From contig JBOZIK010000001.1 in the NCBI GenBank assembly GCA_051453625.1, forward strand, positions 292,436,143-292,500,142: a stretch of DNA of 64,000 nucleotides, written 5' to 3'. Source of the stretch: Welwitschia mirabilis. Its lineage: Eukaryota; Gnetophyta; Gnetopsida; Welwitschiales. The notes under the pieces were generated by a model. The model saw only the letters and a list, made by a program, of their open reading frames with translations, was not told where the DNA came from and did not search any database. This document shows, piece after piece, positions 36,106 to 46,380 of the stretch (its first letter is position 1; the number at the start of each line of letters is the position of its first letter). Position numbers and translations under genes: made by a program.

Positions 36106-36959
36106 AGCATGGACCTATGAATAGAAATTCTAATGGATATTTTCTAAGAGGCCTTTCTTTTAATGCCATAATTATCGCATTAGATTTGTAAAATTTCTAA
36201 ATTTATTTTTAAATTGAATGATTCTACTTTTTCTAGGAGTGGCTTAAGAATTTTTATTTTTGAAGTCAAATAATTAAGTAAAACACTTAAGTAAATGCTT
36301 GAACTATAAAATTTTAAATTAAATATGTATTTGGTTAGAAAATAAGATTTTATATTAAATTTTAAGTTATATTTCAATGAAGAAGAGAATTCCAAAATGT
36401 TATTTTTATTATTGACATGAATTTAGGATTAAGCTTTCAAAAGTAGTAATATAAACTATCATTTATCTAAAATTTGATTATGATAACCTAAAATAAATAT
36501 TTAAAATAATTTGGATTTATTTTTAGGATTTGATAGATTTTGAAAAAGTATGATTCAGAAAATGACCTAGAAATTTAAGAAATGTAATACAATTTCTTAC
36601 TTATTAACAAAAGCCTTTTTTTAACATAAAACTTTTAAACATGAAAATATTATTTTTGAAAAAAATATATTTTAATAAATCCAATTTACCTTGATTAATG
36701 CTTTAAAATGAAGTGTAAAGAATATATAATTGAAAATAAAGTAATGGAAAACAAATAAATTAAAAGTTGAAAATGAAATAGATCTAATCTAAATATATAA
36801 ATCAATTAATAAAAAGGTCCATTTCAAAAATAAAAATGTGATTTTAAAAATATTAAAAAATAATTATATCATATCATAAATAAGATAAGATTATAGAAAT
36901 CTATATTAAAATAAATAAATAACTCTTAGAGGAGGTTAGGGCTAGTGACTGGTTAGCAA
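36106..36959. other. AT-rich sequence, nothing recognised
   Basis: Extremely A/T-rich, with no motif, repeat or RNA gene seen. The open minus frame at 36,180-36,395 is low-complexity and not accepted. Confidence 0.4.
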
Positions 36960-37149
36960 GGTTAATGAGACAAGGGACAGTTTGGAATGAAAATCATTAG
37001 GAAAGGGACTATGAGGCATAGAAGTGTGATTTTACTTCTAGTAAGATCTTACTTTCTAAGTAAGAAGGTACCTTTATTTACAGTTTTCATTTTGAGTTAT
37101 TTAGAATTTTCCCTAAGGCTATGCACTAGCTAGGATAAATCTAGGTTCT

Positions 37150-37780
37150 CCAAAGATGACAACATCTTAGTCATAGATATAGATGATAATGTATGTGTCA
37201 AGATTGAAAAAAGATTTCAACATAGCCTTATAGGCAAGTTATTCTCTTCAAGTTCCATATCTAGACTAGACTTTATTAGAAACTGGGTTGCTATTAAATG
37301 GATAAGAGTAACTAGAGTCTAAGTTATTACTTTATCATATGGTTTGGTACTATTATAGTTTAACAATGAAAATGATAAAGATGAAGTAATAGCAAGTGGT
37401 TTATAGTTCTTTAGAGTGAAGGAGATACTACTAGTAAAAATTACTTGAGGGTACAAATGAACCTAAACCTTTTCCAAAAGTTACTAATTTGGATTAAGAT
37501 TCTTAAATTTCTAGTGTAATCTTGGGATGACGAACTTCTCATAAAAATAGCTTCATAATTTGAAAAAATCATTAATTAGATAGAAGAATAATAAAATAGA
37601 TGTGATTAATCTTAGTGAAATTTTTTTTAACAAGTTTAGAGAAAATAAGGGATATCCAATCCATTAATTTCTACTTCAAATGGAATTAATACAACTTGGA
37701 AGTTAAATATGAAAACCTATCAATAATCTATTAGAAGTACAAAAATTAGGACATCCTCTAGGGGGATGTTTAAAGATGGA
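37150..37780 (+). pseudogene. LINE ORF1, DUF4283 nucleic-acid-binding protein
   Basis: From 37,155 the plus strand reads DDNILVIDIDDNVCVKIEKR then FQHSLIGKLFSSSS. This matches the DUF4283 pattern (..sLvGkf.g+.p..d.ir..w...W). After stops comes FNNENDKDEVIASGL, a stop, then FFRVKEILLVK, matching F.n..d...v...gpw...g..l.l..W. A zinc-knuckle region follows at about 37,695-37,775 (LEVKYENLSI then KYKN..). DUF4283 is the capsid-like RNA-binding domain of plant L1 ORF1. Many stops; not functional. The true start lies upstream and cannot be fixed. Confidence 0.8.
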
Positions 37781-38339
37781 GAAATTACTAGTGGAAAAAA
37801 GGACATTCTTGGGAGAAATATCAGAAAATATAGTTATAACTAAAAGAGAAGAAATATGGATGCATGTTCTATGGAAAATGAAGGCATAAGATAAAAGCAT
37901 GTTAGCATAAAAAGGGGAAAAAAAGAATACAAAAAAGCACTATGATATTTCCAAAAGAGCAAAAAGAGAAAGAAAATCCTTATCATAAATAATTCAAGTA
38001 TTTAGCAAAAGGAAGGAAAGTAGCCAAATCAAAGAGAGAATAATGTGTAGCCTAATGATGTACAACATTACATCACTAGGAGACCAAGTAATAAAGTTCT
38101 AAGAAATAGGTAGATCATAGAGAACCTGGCAAATATCTCTTAAGAAACAAGGGAAGAGACATTAAAAAAAGGATTTAATATGCCTAAGAAGGGATGAAAA
38201 CAAATCTAATGGACTATCTCATATGAAATTATAGGGTCCGAAGTCCTTCTTTATAAAAATAAAAATAAAAATAAAAAAATAAAATAAGAAGAAGAAGAAG
38301 AAGAAGAATCCCTTATAGATAGTATTTTAAAGAATAACT

Positions 38340-38960
38340 TTAAGCTAGTTTACTTGTAAGAAACTAAAATGAGTAATGACAAAGACTGGGGATAATACTA
38401 GTAGGACTAGAATATTTTCAGCATAAGAACATAAGAAAAATCAGGAGGTATAATGATCTTAACTAAAAAGAAGATTAAGCTAATTAATAGAGATCATCTC
38501 CACATTTTAGTTTATCTTACAAAGGAAGATTAGATCATTACAAATATCTAAAATTCATGAGGTAATATAGAAAATTATCAAGTATTTAAAGAACTATCTC
38601 ATACAATTGCAAAGAAGCATAAATGACTAGTGATAGAAGAAAAAACCTAGTGCATTCATAGATGGGAAAAAATCAAGTAGGAAAAACTAAGAGTAGAGGG
38701 ATAAATATTATAAAATATTTTATGATTCATGGAGACTTAACTAACATCCTAATGGTAGGTTATAAGTATATAGGGTGAAATAAAAGAGGAGATAATAACC
38801 TAAATATAAATAAAATAGATAAAGTTATGGTTAGAAAAGAGATCTAACAAAATGTTAATAGAGGCATGGGGCCTCAATAAAACGGCATCAAATCATAAAT
38901 CAATTAAGCTTTGGGTGGGAACAAATTTAGCCATAAAATACTTATTTAAGATAAAAAGAT
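38340..38960 (+). pseudogene. LINE endonuclease domain (EEP family)
   Basis: LVYL, a stop, then ETKMSNDKDW begins at 38,345. It matches the L1 endonuclease block ...L.lQETK...., which includes the catalytic Glu. IHGDLTNILMV at 38,726 matches the iGGDFNeil block that carries the Asp/Asn pair (here GDLT). The domain nicks target DNA to prime reverse transcription. It is heavily decayed, with stops between the two blocks. Confidence 0.7.
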
Positions 38961-39439
38961 ATTAGACAAGAAGAGAAGAGATAAGGAACATGATGGAAAG
39001 AATCTTAAAAACATATGATAATACTAAACCAATTATGTTCCTATATGAAGGTTTCAATACCCTGAAAAACTACATGAAAATATAGGAAAAAGGATAAAAT
39101 GATATTTGGCTACTATCAATAGCTTGAGAAGGAATTGTAGAAGATCTAAGTCAAATAGTATTAAGGAGGAAGTTAGGATGCACTTACACACCAAGAGTAT
39201 ATTTTCCTTTAAGAGATCTAGGAGATCATTGTAGCTAAGGAACAATATTAGAAAGAAAGATCCAAAATTAAATGGTTACAAAAAGGTGAAAAACACAAAA
39301 CTATCTAAAAAATTAAGGTGGAAAACAAAATTCTAAAAAAAGAGGAGGATATTAAGCTAGAAATGAAGAAACATCTGAAAGTAGTATGGGAATGGAAGGA
39401 TATCATCCCCACATTTTATCAAAGAGGAAAATTAGAAAT

Positions 39440-40720
39440 TAAATAAGCCCATGAATAGTAAAGAAAGCCATTAAGTCTATGAACAACAACAAAGCACAGA
39501 ATCCTAATGATTGGCCCATAGAACTCTTCACATTTATTCTTTAATCTTAAGAGAAAACATACAAGATGTCATGCAGGAGATTTTCATAAGTAAAAGAATC
39601 CTAATAGAAATCAATAGAACTAGGATAATTCTTATTCCAAAAAAAATAGATGCTTGTATCCTAAGAAATTACAAATTAATTAGAATTTGGAATGTAATTT
39701 ATAAATTTTTTATAAAGATCATGTTTAGCTATCTTGTCTTCTTACTATCCAAATCATCTCTTCAAACCAAGCTATCTTCTTCCACTTCAAGTACATTTAA
39801 GACCAATTTTTAGTTACCCATAAGATTATTCATTCTCTTAAAAAACATAGATTTTCACTAATACTCATCAAGATCTATATAGCTAAGGCCTATGACATAG
39901 TCAGTTTAAATGATTTAGGGATCATACTCAGTAAAATTGGGTCTATTTAAGACTTATTAAACCTATGGATAGGCATATAGGCCTCTACCAAATTCTGCCT
40001 TGAGATTAATGGAACTAGATTAAAATACTACATAGTTATTTGCCTTCTTATATAAGAAGATCCTTTGTCTCCCTATCTATTTTTTTTTTTTTTTGTGATG
40101 GTTTTATTATAAGAAATGCTAAAGAGAAGTAAAATCAAAGAGATTAATATCAGAAAACAAACATTTATAGATAACCACTATACAAATGATAGCATTATCA
40201 TGACTCAAGCTTCATGGTAGCAAGTGAAAGCTATTAAAAACATCATGGAGCTCTTTAGTAGATCCATAGGCATAAAAGAAAATTGGACCAAGACAAAACT
40301 CCATTTTATAAAATATAAAATTAAAAATATAGGTAATATCACCTGAATCTTGAAAGCCAAGGAGGGAGAAATCAATGGTGTATACATAGGCATCCCATTA
40401 TAGAATTAGGAAAAAGTTTAAAATTGGAATCACATCTTTAAGAAAATTCAAAGAAAATGCAAAACTTGGATAAGACTATTTTTATCATCAAAAGAAAAAA
40501 TCATCTTAGCTAATTCTTGTCTCATAGCAAATTAGCTACGTTGGTTCCATTATCACCTTTCCTAAGCATATTATTAAGAAAATCAATATCAAAATTTTAT
40601 TTGGTTAGAAGAAAAGGATAGAAGTAGAATATCCATTTAAAAAGGAGACATAATTACCCATCCAAAATTTTCTTGAAGATAGTTAATTCAAAGACTAGAA
40701 GACTATTTATTAACGGTGGC
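39440..40720 (+). pseudogene. LINE reverse transcriptase domain
   Basis: Ordered plus-strand motifs are AIKSMNNNKAQNPNDWPIEL (39,468; family v..m..nKaPGpDGfp.eFy), INRTRIILIPKKIDACILRN then YKLIRIWNVIYKFFIKIM (39,630-39,725; family in.t.i.LIPK...p....fRPIsL.NviYKiisKil), EDPLSPYLF (40,052; family QGDPLSPyLF) and YTNDSIIM (40,179; family FADDtiif). In the last one the catalytic ADD has become TND, so the enzyme is dead. A 54-bp tandem duplication follows at 40,696. Confidence 0.9.
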
Positions 40721-40803
40721 AAGTAGAATCATAAGAATGCTACAGATGGTAGAAGACTATTTATTAATGGTGGCAAGTAGAATCATAAGAATGCTACAAA
40801 CGG
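40696..40803 (+). repeat. Tandem duplication of 54 bp inside the LINE
   Basis: TAGAAGACTATTTATTAACG with GTGGCAAGTAGAATC and CATAAGAATGCTACA begins at 40,696 and repeats from 40,750 with few differences. Fifty-four bases are 18 codons, so the duplication keeps frame, although the host reading frame is already broken. It lies 57 bases before the N gap. Confidence 0.9.
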
Positions 40804-41084
40804 AGGATCTTCTATGGAATTAGCTAATTAAATATAAATACAACCTATGAAATAAAAATNNNNNNNNNNNNNNNNNNNNNNNNNNNNNNNNNNNNNNNNN
40901 NNNNNNNNNNNNNNNNNNNNNNNNNNNNNNNNNNNNNNNNNNNNNNNNNNNNNNNNNNNGCAAGAGGAATCATAGCTTTGGTAGAACTTAACTAACTTCT
41001 ATTAGGAGCTCCATAAAATAGGTACCATATTAGAAGAGTCTACTAGATCTATCTTGATCAAAAAATATAAAAGATACAAGGAGT

Positions 41085-41275
41085 CATGAACCTTTGGAAA
41101 GGCTCAATACTAAATAAAATTAAAATATTTTTCTAGTAGATGCATAAAAATAAGGTTCTAACTAGGAACAAGCTAATCAGGCATGGTATTTTTGGTTTTT
41201 TATTCTATTCAATTTTTCAATCAAATATAAAAACAATTGAACATCTATTTAGAAAATGTACTTGGAACAAATAGC
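41085..41275 (+). pseudogene. LINE C-terminal zinc-finger block (zf-RVT)
   Basis: The plus strand reads LWKGSILNKIKIFF, then MHKNKVLTRNKLIRHGIFGF and TIEHLFRKCTW. This corresponds to the zf-RVT pattern (W....P.K...F.W......l.t...L..r......C..C....Et..HLf..C). The terminal HLFRKC part is kept; the first Cys pair is lost. This domain follows RT in plant L1 elements. Confidence 0.85.
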
Positions 41276-42027
41276 TCATTACTTTAATCACCAATTACTA
41301 TAGATTGAGAAGAAAGTATGGATGATGACAAGAAGAAGACATGCACCTAACCTGCAAATCGATATGAAAAATTTGAAAATATTTACTAGTACCCCCTTAC
41401 TCCTCCCTATAAATACAACCCTTAATTTAAAATGGTATTTACTTGAAATCAAAGTGGTAATAAGTGTCACTTCTTTTAATGAATCTAAAGCTCTTGCTCT
41501 TTATAAAGATTACCTAAAGCTATAGAGGAAAGTGTAAGTGATACATTGGAAGTCCCTCCTAGATAAAATAAAAGAGAAATTATAAATGAATATTTCTCCT
41601 TTCTTTAGGAAATGGAAATAAGATTCAACATAGTTTAAAAGAGTATGTATTTCATTGATTGAAGAATCACTAGTCAGGTAGCTAAAGGTGTTGGCAGAAG
41701 GGGAATAAATTTTAGTAGATGCCAAGGGAAGAAGAAATGATTACCATTTCTTCATAGTAGGTATTCTAAAGCTCTCCATTAATTATATTTGTATAAGCAT
41801 CCTTTTCCCACATGGGGTTTGGGGGTATAAATTGTTGATTATTATTTTATATAGTCAAGATGCACATCCAAACTTATAAGTATATATTTTACATTTTTAA
41901 GAGCCTTTTATCTAGGTTAGAGATTCAACATCCTCCACTATTTCCTTTAATTTCCTAGGAGAAAAGGGAAAAGTAGATACCTAGATCTAGTTATGACCAT
42001 CCAGAGGGTAACTAAGTTAAGTGAAGG

Positions 42028-42118
42028 AATCCCTTAAGCACCCTTTCCCTCTTCCTTCCCCACCTCCCCTCCACCCCTCCTCCATTATGCCTATCCCTTC
42101 CTTTTTCTCTTCATAAGG
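42028..42118. other. Pyrimidine-rich tract
   Basis: About 90 bases nearly all C/T on the plus strand (CCTCTTCCTTCCCCACCTCC, then CTCCACCCCTCCTCCATTAT), unusually C-rich for the window. It lies between the LINE C-terminus and LTR B4. It may be the 3' untranslated part of the LINE or host DNA. Confidence 0.6.
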
Positions 42119-42671
42119 GAATATAAATATAAGGAATAAAAGACCCCCTTAAAGAAGCAAATGGAATCAACTAGAAAAATGAATAAAGATGAGAGAAATA
42201 TGGGTTTAGCTTTATCCCCGAAGGAGCAGATAGGGGTAGTGGTGTGCTACCAAGTCATATGTATTTGATAGGGCTATTTGAGTATTTTTGCAGGACATTA
42301 GATAGATTGATGTTGATTTTAGATGATAATGAAGAGCTAAGGAAAATATCACAAAAATATGCGATCTTTATTACATTTGATAACATTTTAAGCAAATTAC
42401 AATTCTTTCTCTCTGAAGTAGTAATCTTAATAAAAAAGGCTGATCTAATATAATAAACATCTTTACAAAGCCCATCATCTACCCTATCATCTGAATGATA
42501 GTGTAGATGACAAAAGAACTTATACTGATTAGGATGCTTACTCGACTAATCTATTAAGTGATGTGGATCTTATATGATATGGTATCGTCTCCTATGATGC
42601 TTGCACAACCAATAGGATGACATCTAAATATAATGCTTTATTAACTTCATCAAACTTTTGCCAAATGTTAT

Positions 42672-42908
42672 ATGCCTTTTTACATAGCCATTAGGATTTT
42701 ACTATGTCTATTAGTATTTGCTATTTTTAGAGTCTTTGTTTATAATAAATACCTCATCTTCTTTTTCATTAAAAATTCTCATGATAGGAGATCAAAGAAT
42801 AAGAGATTCACCCTTGGTTATTGTAGAGGGACATCTTCCTTGATGTTGGGCTATGTATCCTTCATTAAGGTGTTGTTGCTTTGTAACATAGATGTTGATT
42901 ATAATTAA
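42672..42908 (+). other. Protein-like segment shared by LTR family B copies (in B4)
   Basis: The open frame begins MPFYIAIRILLCLLVFAIFR, which is hydrophobic. It continues with NSHDRRSKNKRFTLGYCRGT then SSLMLGYVSFIKVLLLCN. B3 has the same two-part organisation (hydrophobic start, then the DRRSK...SFIKVLLL part) in the same sense orientation. Possible LTR-encoded small membrane peptide or a by-product of conserved LTR sequence; not decided. Confidence 0.4.
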
Positions 42909-43406
42909 TCAAAACTCTATTTTTATTTTTATATCATTTTTTATGTGCATCTCCCTTATGGTTTATAGTGCTTATGATTCTATGATAGCTTCATTTGTGA
43001 TATAGATTATGAGAGTAACCTTTATTAAGGCTGATATTATTAGTTTAGGTGAATTTCATTTCATTTTCTAAATTAACTTTGCATTGTTTTTATATTTTGT
43101 TTGATGCATCTGATAGCTTAGGTTAGTCTTAGTCTAGTGATGGATTTTCTTAATTGATCTAGATTATACAAGGTCAATTTTTATGACATGTTGATTTGGT
43201 AATTAAATAGATGTTGCATTTATATTAGTCTTACATCTCATTTGCATAGTATATTTACTTGCATTGTTTACTTTGCATTATTATTTTATTCTACTTAGAA
43301 AGTGCATAAGTATTTCATTTGAAATTAATTCTATTTCTTTTTGCTAGTGAATTTGATAGAATTATGACATTTAGATCTACTCCCATCTATATTAGTGTGT
43401 TATGTC

Positions 43407-43410
<4 letters not shown>

Positions 43411-43441
<31 letters not shown>
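43411..43441. repeat. (TA)n microsatellite
   Basis: About 15 TA units following GTGTG, running into a 10-N gap (43,442-43,451). It is a lineage-specific expansion inside LTR B4, and the gap is probably where the assembler failed in the repeat. Confidence 0.95.
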
Positions 43442-43605
43442 NNNNNNNNNNATTCTATTTATTCTTGCCTATGCCTTTGATAGAATTACAAAATTAAGGT
43501 TCACTCTCGTCTATATTAGTGTGTTGTATTATGTAATATATATTTTTTGATAATTTTTAGGATTTGTTTAAGAAAGTAACATTTGCACAAATATACACTA
43601 CAACA

Positions 43606-43625
43606 TCTTAGCACCATTATTAGGG
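43606..43625 (+). other. Primer-binding site of the B4 element
   Basis: TCTTAGCACCATTATTAGGG directly follows the LTR end CAACA. It compares with the Athila/Tat-type site TTGGCGCCGTTGCCGGGG; differences are mostly C-to-T or G-to-A. The minus-strand B5 copy has the related TTGGTACCATTACCCAG. Confidence 0.7.
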
Positions 43626-44320
43626 AAGGCTGCTTAGAGTTTGAGGATTAGCATTACTCAAGATATGTAATTTGAATTTTGATTTAGATATTTATCTATA
43701 GTAGAATTATGTTATTACAGTAGAGCCATATGATTTTCTTTTCAGATTTTTCAATTTGCATTATGAAAATAATGCCTTATTGTCCCCCTTATCATCTAGA
43801 CAACACACAATGAAAATGGCTCATAAAATTAGGATTTTTCATTTTCATAAAGACTAGGGTTTTTTCTATCATTCCTTCTATCATTCAGAGAATTCATAGG
43901 ATGATTATCAGTTTTTATTCTATGTTCTATTTTTTTATGTCTTTTATTTTTAGGTCTTTTGTGTGTTCTGTCATCTAGGTACATCATTTAACCTCTAAGA
44001 TAACATTTATAAAAATAGAACTGAGAATATTAGGACATAATAAACTTAGGTAAAAAGATAAAGTATCAAAAAGAGTAGCTACTGATTAAATAAAACATCT
44101 AAGAAGTTTTGATCAACTACCAACTAAAACTAGGTATGCACACCCAAGGTATACAAAATATTCCAAGAATTAAGCAAGAATATTTTTTGCATTTATTATT
44201 TTTGAATCTAATTTTTTCAAAGAAAAATTTTCAAAATAAAATTTAAAAGAAATTCATTTTATATAATGTTGAATTTTTCATTAAAAATAGAGATAGGTTA
44301 CTTCATCTAATCCCCCTATT
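43626..44320 (+). other. Leader of the B4 element
   Basis: Non-coding; homologous in reverse to 47,860-48,530 beside B5 (shared TAGTAGAATTATGTTATTAC block). It carries palindrome-type relics TATCATCTAGACAAC (43,792) and GTCATCTAGGTACATC (43,971). Confidence 0.6.
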
Positions 44321-44624
44321 ATGATCAAAACTCCCACTATCCTTGTAAATTCAAATGCTAATGTTACTTTAAAAGGACTAATTGTAAATAATAAATGTAA
44401 AATCCAAAATCTTTTTAACCTACCTCCTGGTGATGATTTTAAATTAATAAATTTAAATACTTATCCTATTTTTAATGAAGAAAATGATAAAGATCCTCTC
44501 CAACATATAACCAACATTGAATAATTAGTGCTTACTTCTGAAAAATGGTAAAAAATGAATTAGTGATCATACTTACATGGTTATCTTTTCCATCACTTTA
44601 AAAAGGAAAAGCAAATTATGATAA
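44321..44624 (+). pseudogene. B4 element gag N-terminus (Athila/Tat-like), cut by gap
   Basis: The start is taken at ATG 44,321. The frame is open for 67 codons: MIKTPTILVNSNANVTLKGL, then KCKIQNLFNLPPGDDFKLIN and PIFNEENDKDPLQHITNIE, then a stop. The same protein is seen on the minus strand at 47,855 onwards (B5: NVHVILRDLIANKECKIQTP then DDVKLRDLNAYPTF and KDSLQHIIDIK) and in E3 at 29,852. It has no resemblance I can name outside this family. After the stop, decayed gag continues (LTSEKW ... FSITLKRKSK) to the N gap at 44,625. This is the best preserved reading in the window and supports gag identity by three-way comparison. Confidence 0.8.
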
Positions 44625-44724
44625 NNNNNNNNNNNNNNNNNNNNNNNNNNNNNNNNNNNNNNNNNNNNNNNNNNNNNNNNNNNNNNNNNNNNNNNNNNNN
44701 NNNNNNNNNNNNNNNNNNNNNNNN
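44625..44724. other. 100-N gap between two facing elements
   Basis: A plus-strand gag (B4 element) ends on the left and a minus-strand RT (B5 element) ends on the right. The junction of the two elements is hidden. Confidence 0.95.
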
Positions 44725-44900
44725 GGCTATGCACATTCTTCATTTTCCAACTTTTTCAAGAACTAACATCAAGGGGCTAACCCACTCACTATCAGTAATC
44801 GAATAAATGATTTTAGCATTCATTAATTTTATGATTTCATTTTTAACAATTTGTTTAAGGGCTAGATTGAGTCTACGTTATGGTTGCCTCATAGGTTGAG
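44725..44900 (-). pseudogene. B5 element reverse transcriptase N-terminus
   Basis: EIIKLMNAKIIYSITDSEWV then SP is read on the minus strand. It is a very good match to the RT start of Athila/Tat elements (evlKLLdAGiIYpIsDSeWVSPv). It runs into the N gap after about 18 further residues (HVVPKKGG-equivalent, decayed), so the catalytic part is missing. Confidence 0.9.
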
Positions 44901-45774
44901 CATTTGCTTTAAGGTAGATTTAATGTTGAATAATTGAAGTAGGTATGGCCATTATCAAGTTATGGGATCAAGCGAACTCATTCACTTTAGAATGTAAAAG
45001 AGAGACTAGACTAGATTCTTGTCAAGGAGTAAGGATTTTGTTGATGATCAAAGATTTGTTTAAGTCACTCTTCAAGAAAATGTATTTTAGTCCATAGTCT
45101 AAAGATTTCAAATTCAGATTTAAGTTTAGATTTTTATTTTTTATAAATTTCTCAGAAATATAGAATATTGTCTTAGATTATCATCTAAACATTAGTACTA
45201 GATGACCACCCTTAAAATAGAAAATCTAAGGTATACTAAAATTTCAAACTTCTGCATAGTTAACAGACTCAGATTTTCTACTCTCTAGATTAGAAAATAT
45301 AGTTTTTAGATGGTCAAAATTAAGTTGATCTTGAAAAATATACAAGTTCTCTACTTCTAATTGGTTATCAAATAATATTGGTTTGTGAAGCATGGATCAT
45401 CTTTCCTCAAGTGGATAATGTTGTAAAAATAATATTAGTCTAATTTCTTCCTCCACATTTAAATCATTTCTTAAATCTTTTTTCAACACATGAAAAACTC
45501 TTATTAAAAACTTTTTATTTCCAAAATAATACTCCATTAAATCAGTTCTTGTATTTATAATATAATGGGCTCTTACATAGAAAACTTTACCTAGAAGTAA
45601 AGGATATCCACTATTGTGATCAACTTCTATGATTACAACATCAATAGAGTAGATAACTTTTTCTATCTAGATAATTAAATAATTAATCACACCTAATGAT
45701 TTCTTTACAAAAGTATTAGCTAGTTCTAAAATAATTTATGTAGGTTCTATTCTTTTTTCCAAGATAAGTCTCTA

Positions 45775-45900
45775 AAAAATATGCAAGGACACGACATTAA
45801 CACTAGCTCCAATATCGAGCAAGACTTTCTTAATCCTATAGTTTTCTTCTAAAATAACACTCACAATTGCTGCCCTCAGATCTTTGAACTTTAGACATGT
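45775..45900 (-). pseudogene. B5 element aspartic protease
   Basis: LRAAIVSVILEENYRIKKVL then LDIGASVNVVSLHIF is read on the minus strand. It is the active-site region of the family (ALLDLGASVNLLPySvy), with the D-I-G triad intact. Compare E1, where Gly is replaced by Glu. It is preceded, in the element sense, by the LRSG-type linker at 46.3-46.5 kb, as in Athila polyproteins. Confidence 0.9.
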
Positions 45901-46129
45901 TTGACAAACTAAGTTATTAACAAATTGAGCTAGGAAGACTTTACTAAAGATGGTTTATTTTTGCTTTCTTCTAATCAAGTCTTTTTATAACTTAGAATAT
46001 TTTGGATTATCTTGTAAAATTCTCCAAACTGAAAAGTTAATGCTCATATTTTGTATTAATATTTTTAGATGATCATCAAAAACAAGATTTGTATTTAGTC
46101 TATTAAGCCATGGGATAGCAGGTTTCTTA

Positions 46130-46380
46130 TGTGAAGAGTTTTTTTTTTTTTGTTACCTAATGAAGAAGGAAAGAATGGTTTTCTAAGATTTTTTTTCCCT
46201 CTTCCTCATTGNNNNNNNNNNNNNNNNNNNNNNNNNNNNNNNNNNNNNNNNNNNNNNNNNNNNNNNNNNNNNNNNNNNNNNNNNNNNNNNNNNNNNNNNN
46301 NNNNNNNNNNNTTTTTGTTACCTAATGAAGAATGAAAGAATGGTTTTCTAAGATTTTTTTTCCCTCTTCCTCATTGTTTT
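46130..46380. other. 100-N gap with duplicated flanks
   Basis: TTTTTGTTACCTAATGAAGA, then a GAAAGAATGGTTTTC block and CCCTCTTCCTCATTG, appear both before (46,149-46,211) and after (46,312-46,376) the gap (46,212-46,311), with one base different. Probably two contig ends of one locus or two haplotypes. Confidence 0.9.

Larger units (their letters stand above)
36960..42000 (+). mobile_element. L1-type LINE retrotransposon (non-LTR), degenerate
   Basis: On the plus strand, in order: ORF1 with a DUF4283 domain and CCHC-like knuckle (37.1-37.8 kb), an apurinic-type endonuclease (38.3-38.8 kb), reverse transcriptase (39.4-40.7 kb) and a C-terminal zf-RVT zinc-finger block (41.1-41.3 kb). This is the layout of plant L1 elements. 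There are stops and frameshifts throughout and a 100-N gap at 40,860-40,959. Ends are not defined: no clear target duplication or poly(A) tail is visible. It stops before LTR B4 at 42,243. Confidence 0.85.
42243..43605 (+). repeat. LTR family B, copy B4 (inverted, about 1.36 kb)
   Basis: This copy is the reverse complement of B1, B2, B3 and B5. It begins TGTGCTACCAAGTCATATGT, corresponding to the reverse complement of the family end ATAAGTTGGCATCACAACA, and ends ATACACTACAACA, immediately before a primer-binding site. It contains the protein-like segment (42,672-42,908), a TATA-like region near 42,738, a palindrome-type site at 42,478 and a TA microsatellite with a 10-N gap at 43,411-43,451. 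The microsatellite is absent from the other copies. It is the 5' LTR of a plus-strand element. Confidence 0.85.

Noticed and set aside
41288-41725. RNase H domain at the LINE C-terminus
   Set aside because: Some plant L1 elements have one, but no DGS or catalytic acidic pattern could be read here.
44321-44524. Endogenous viral or host origin for this open frame
   Set aside because: Considered at first because it matched nothing; the homologous minus-strand reading at 47,855 and the E3 start at 29,852, each next to the same LTR family, show that it is retrotransposon gag.
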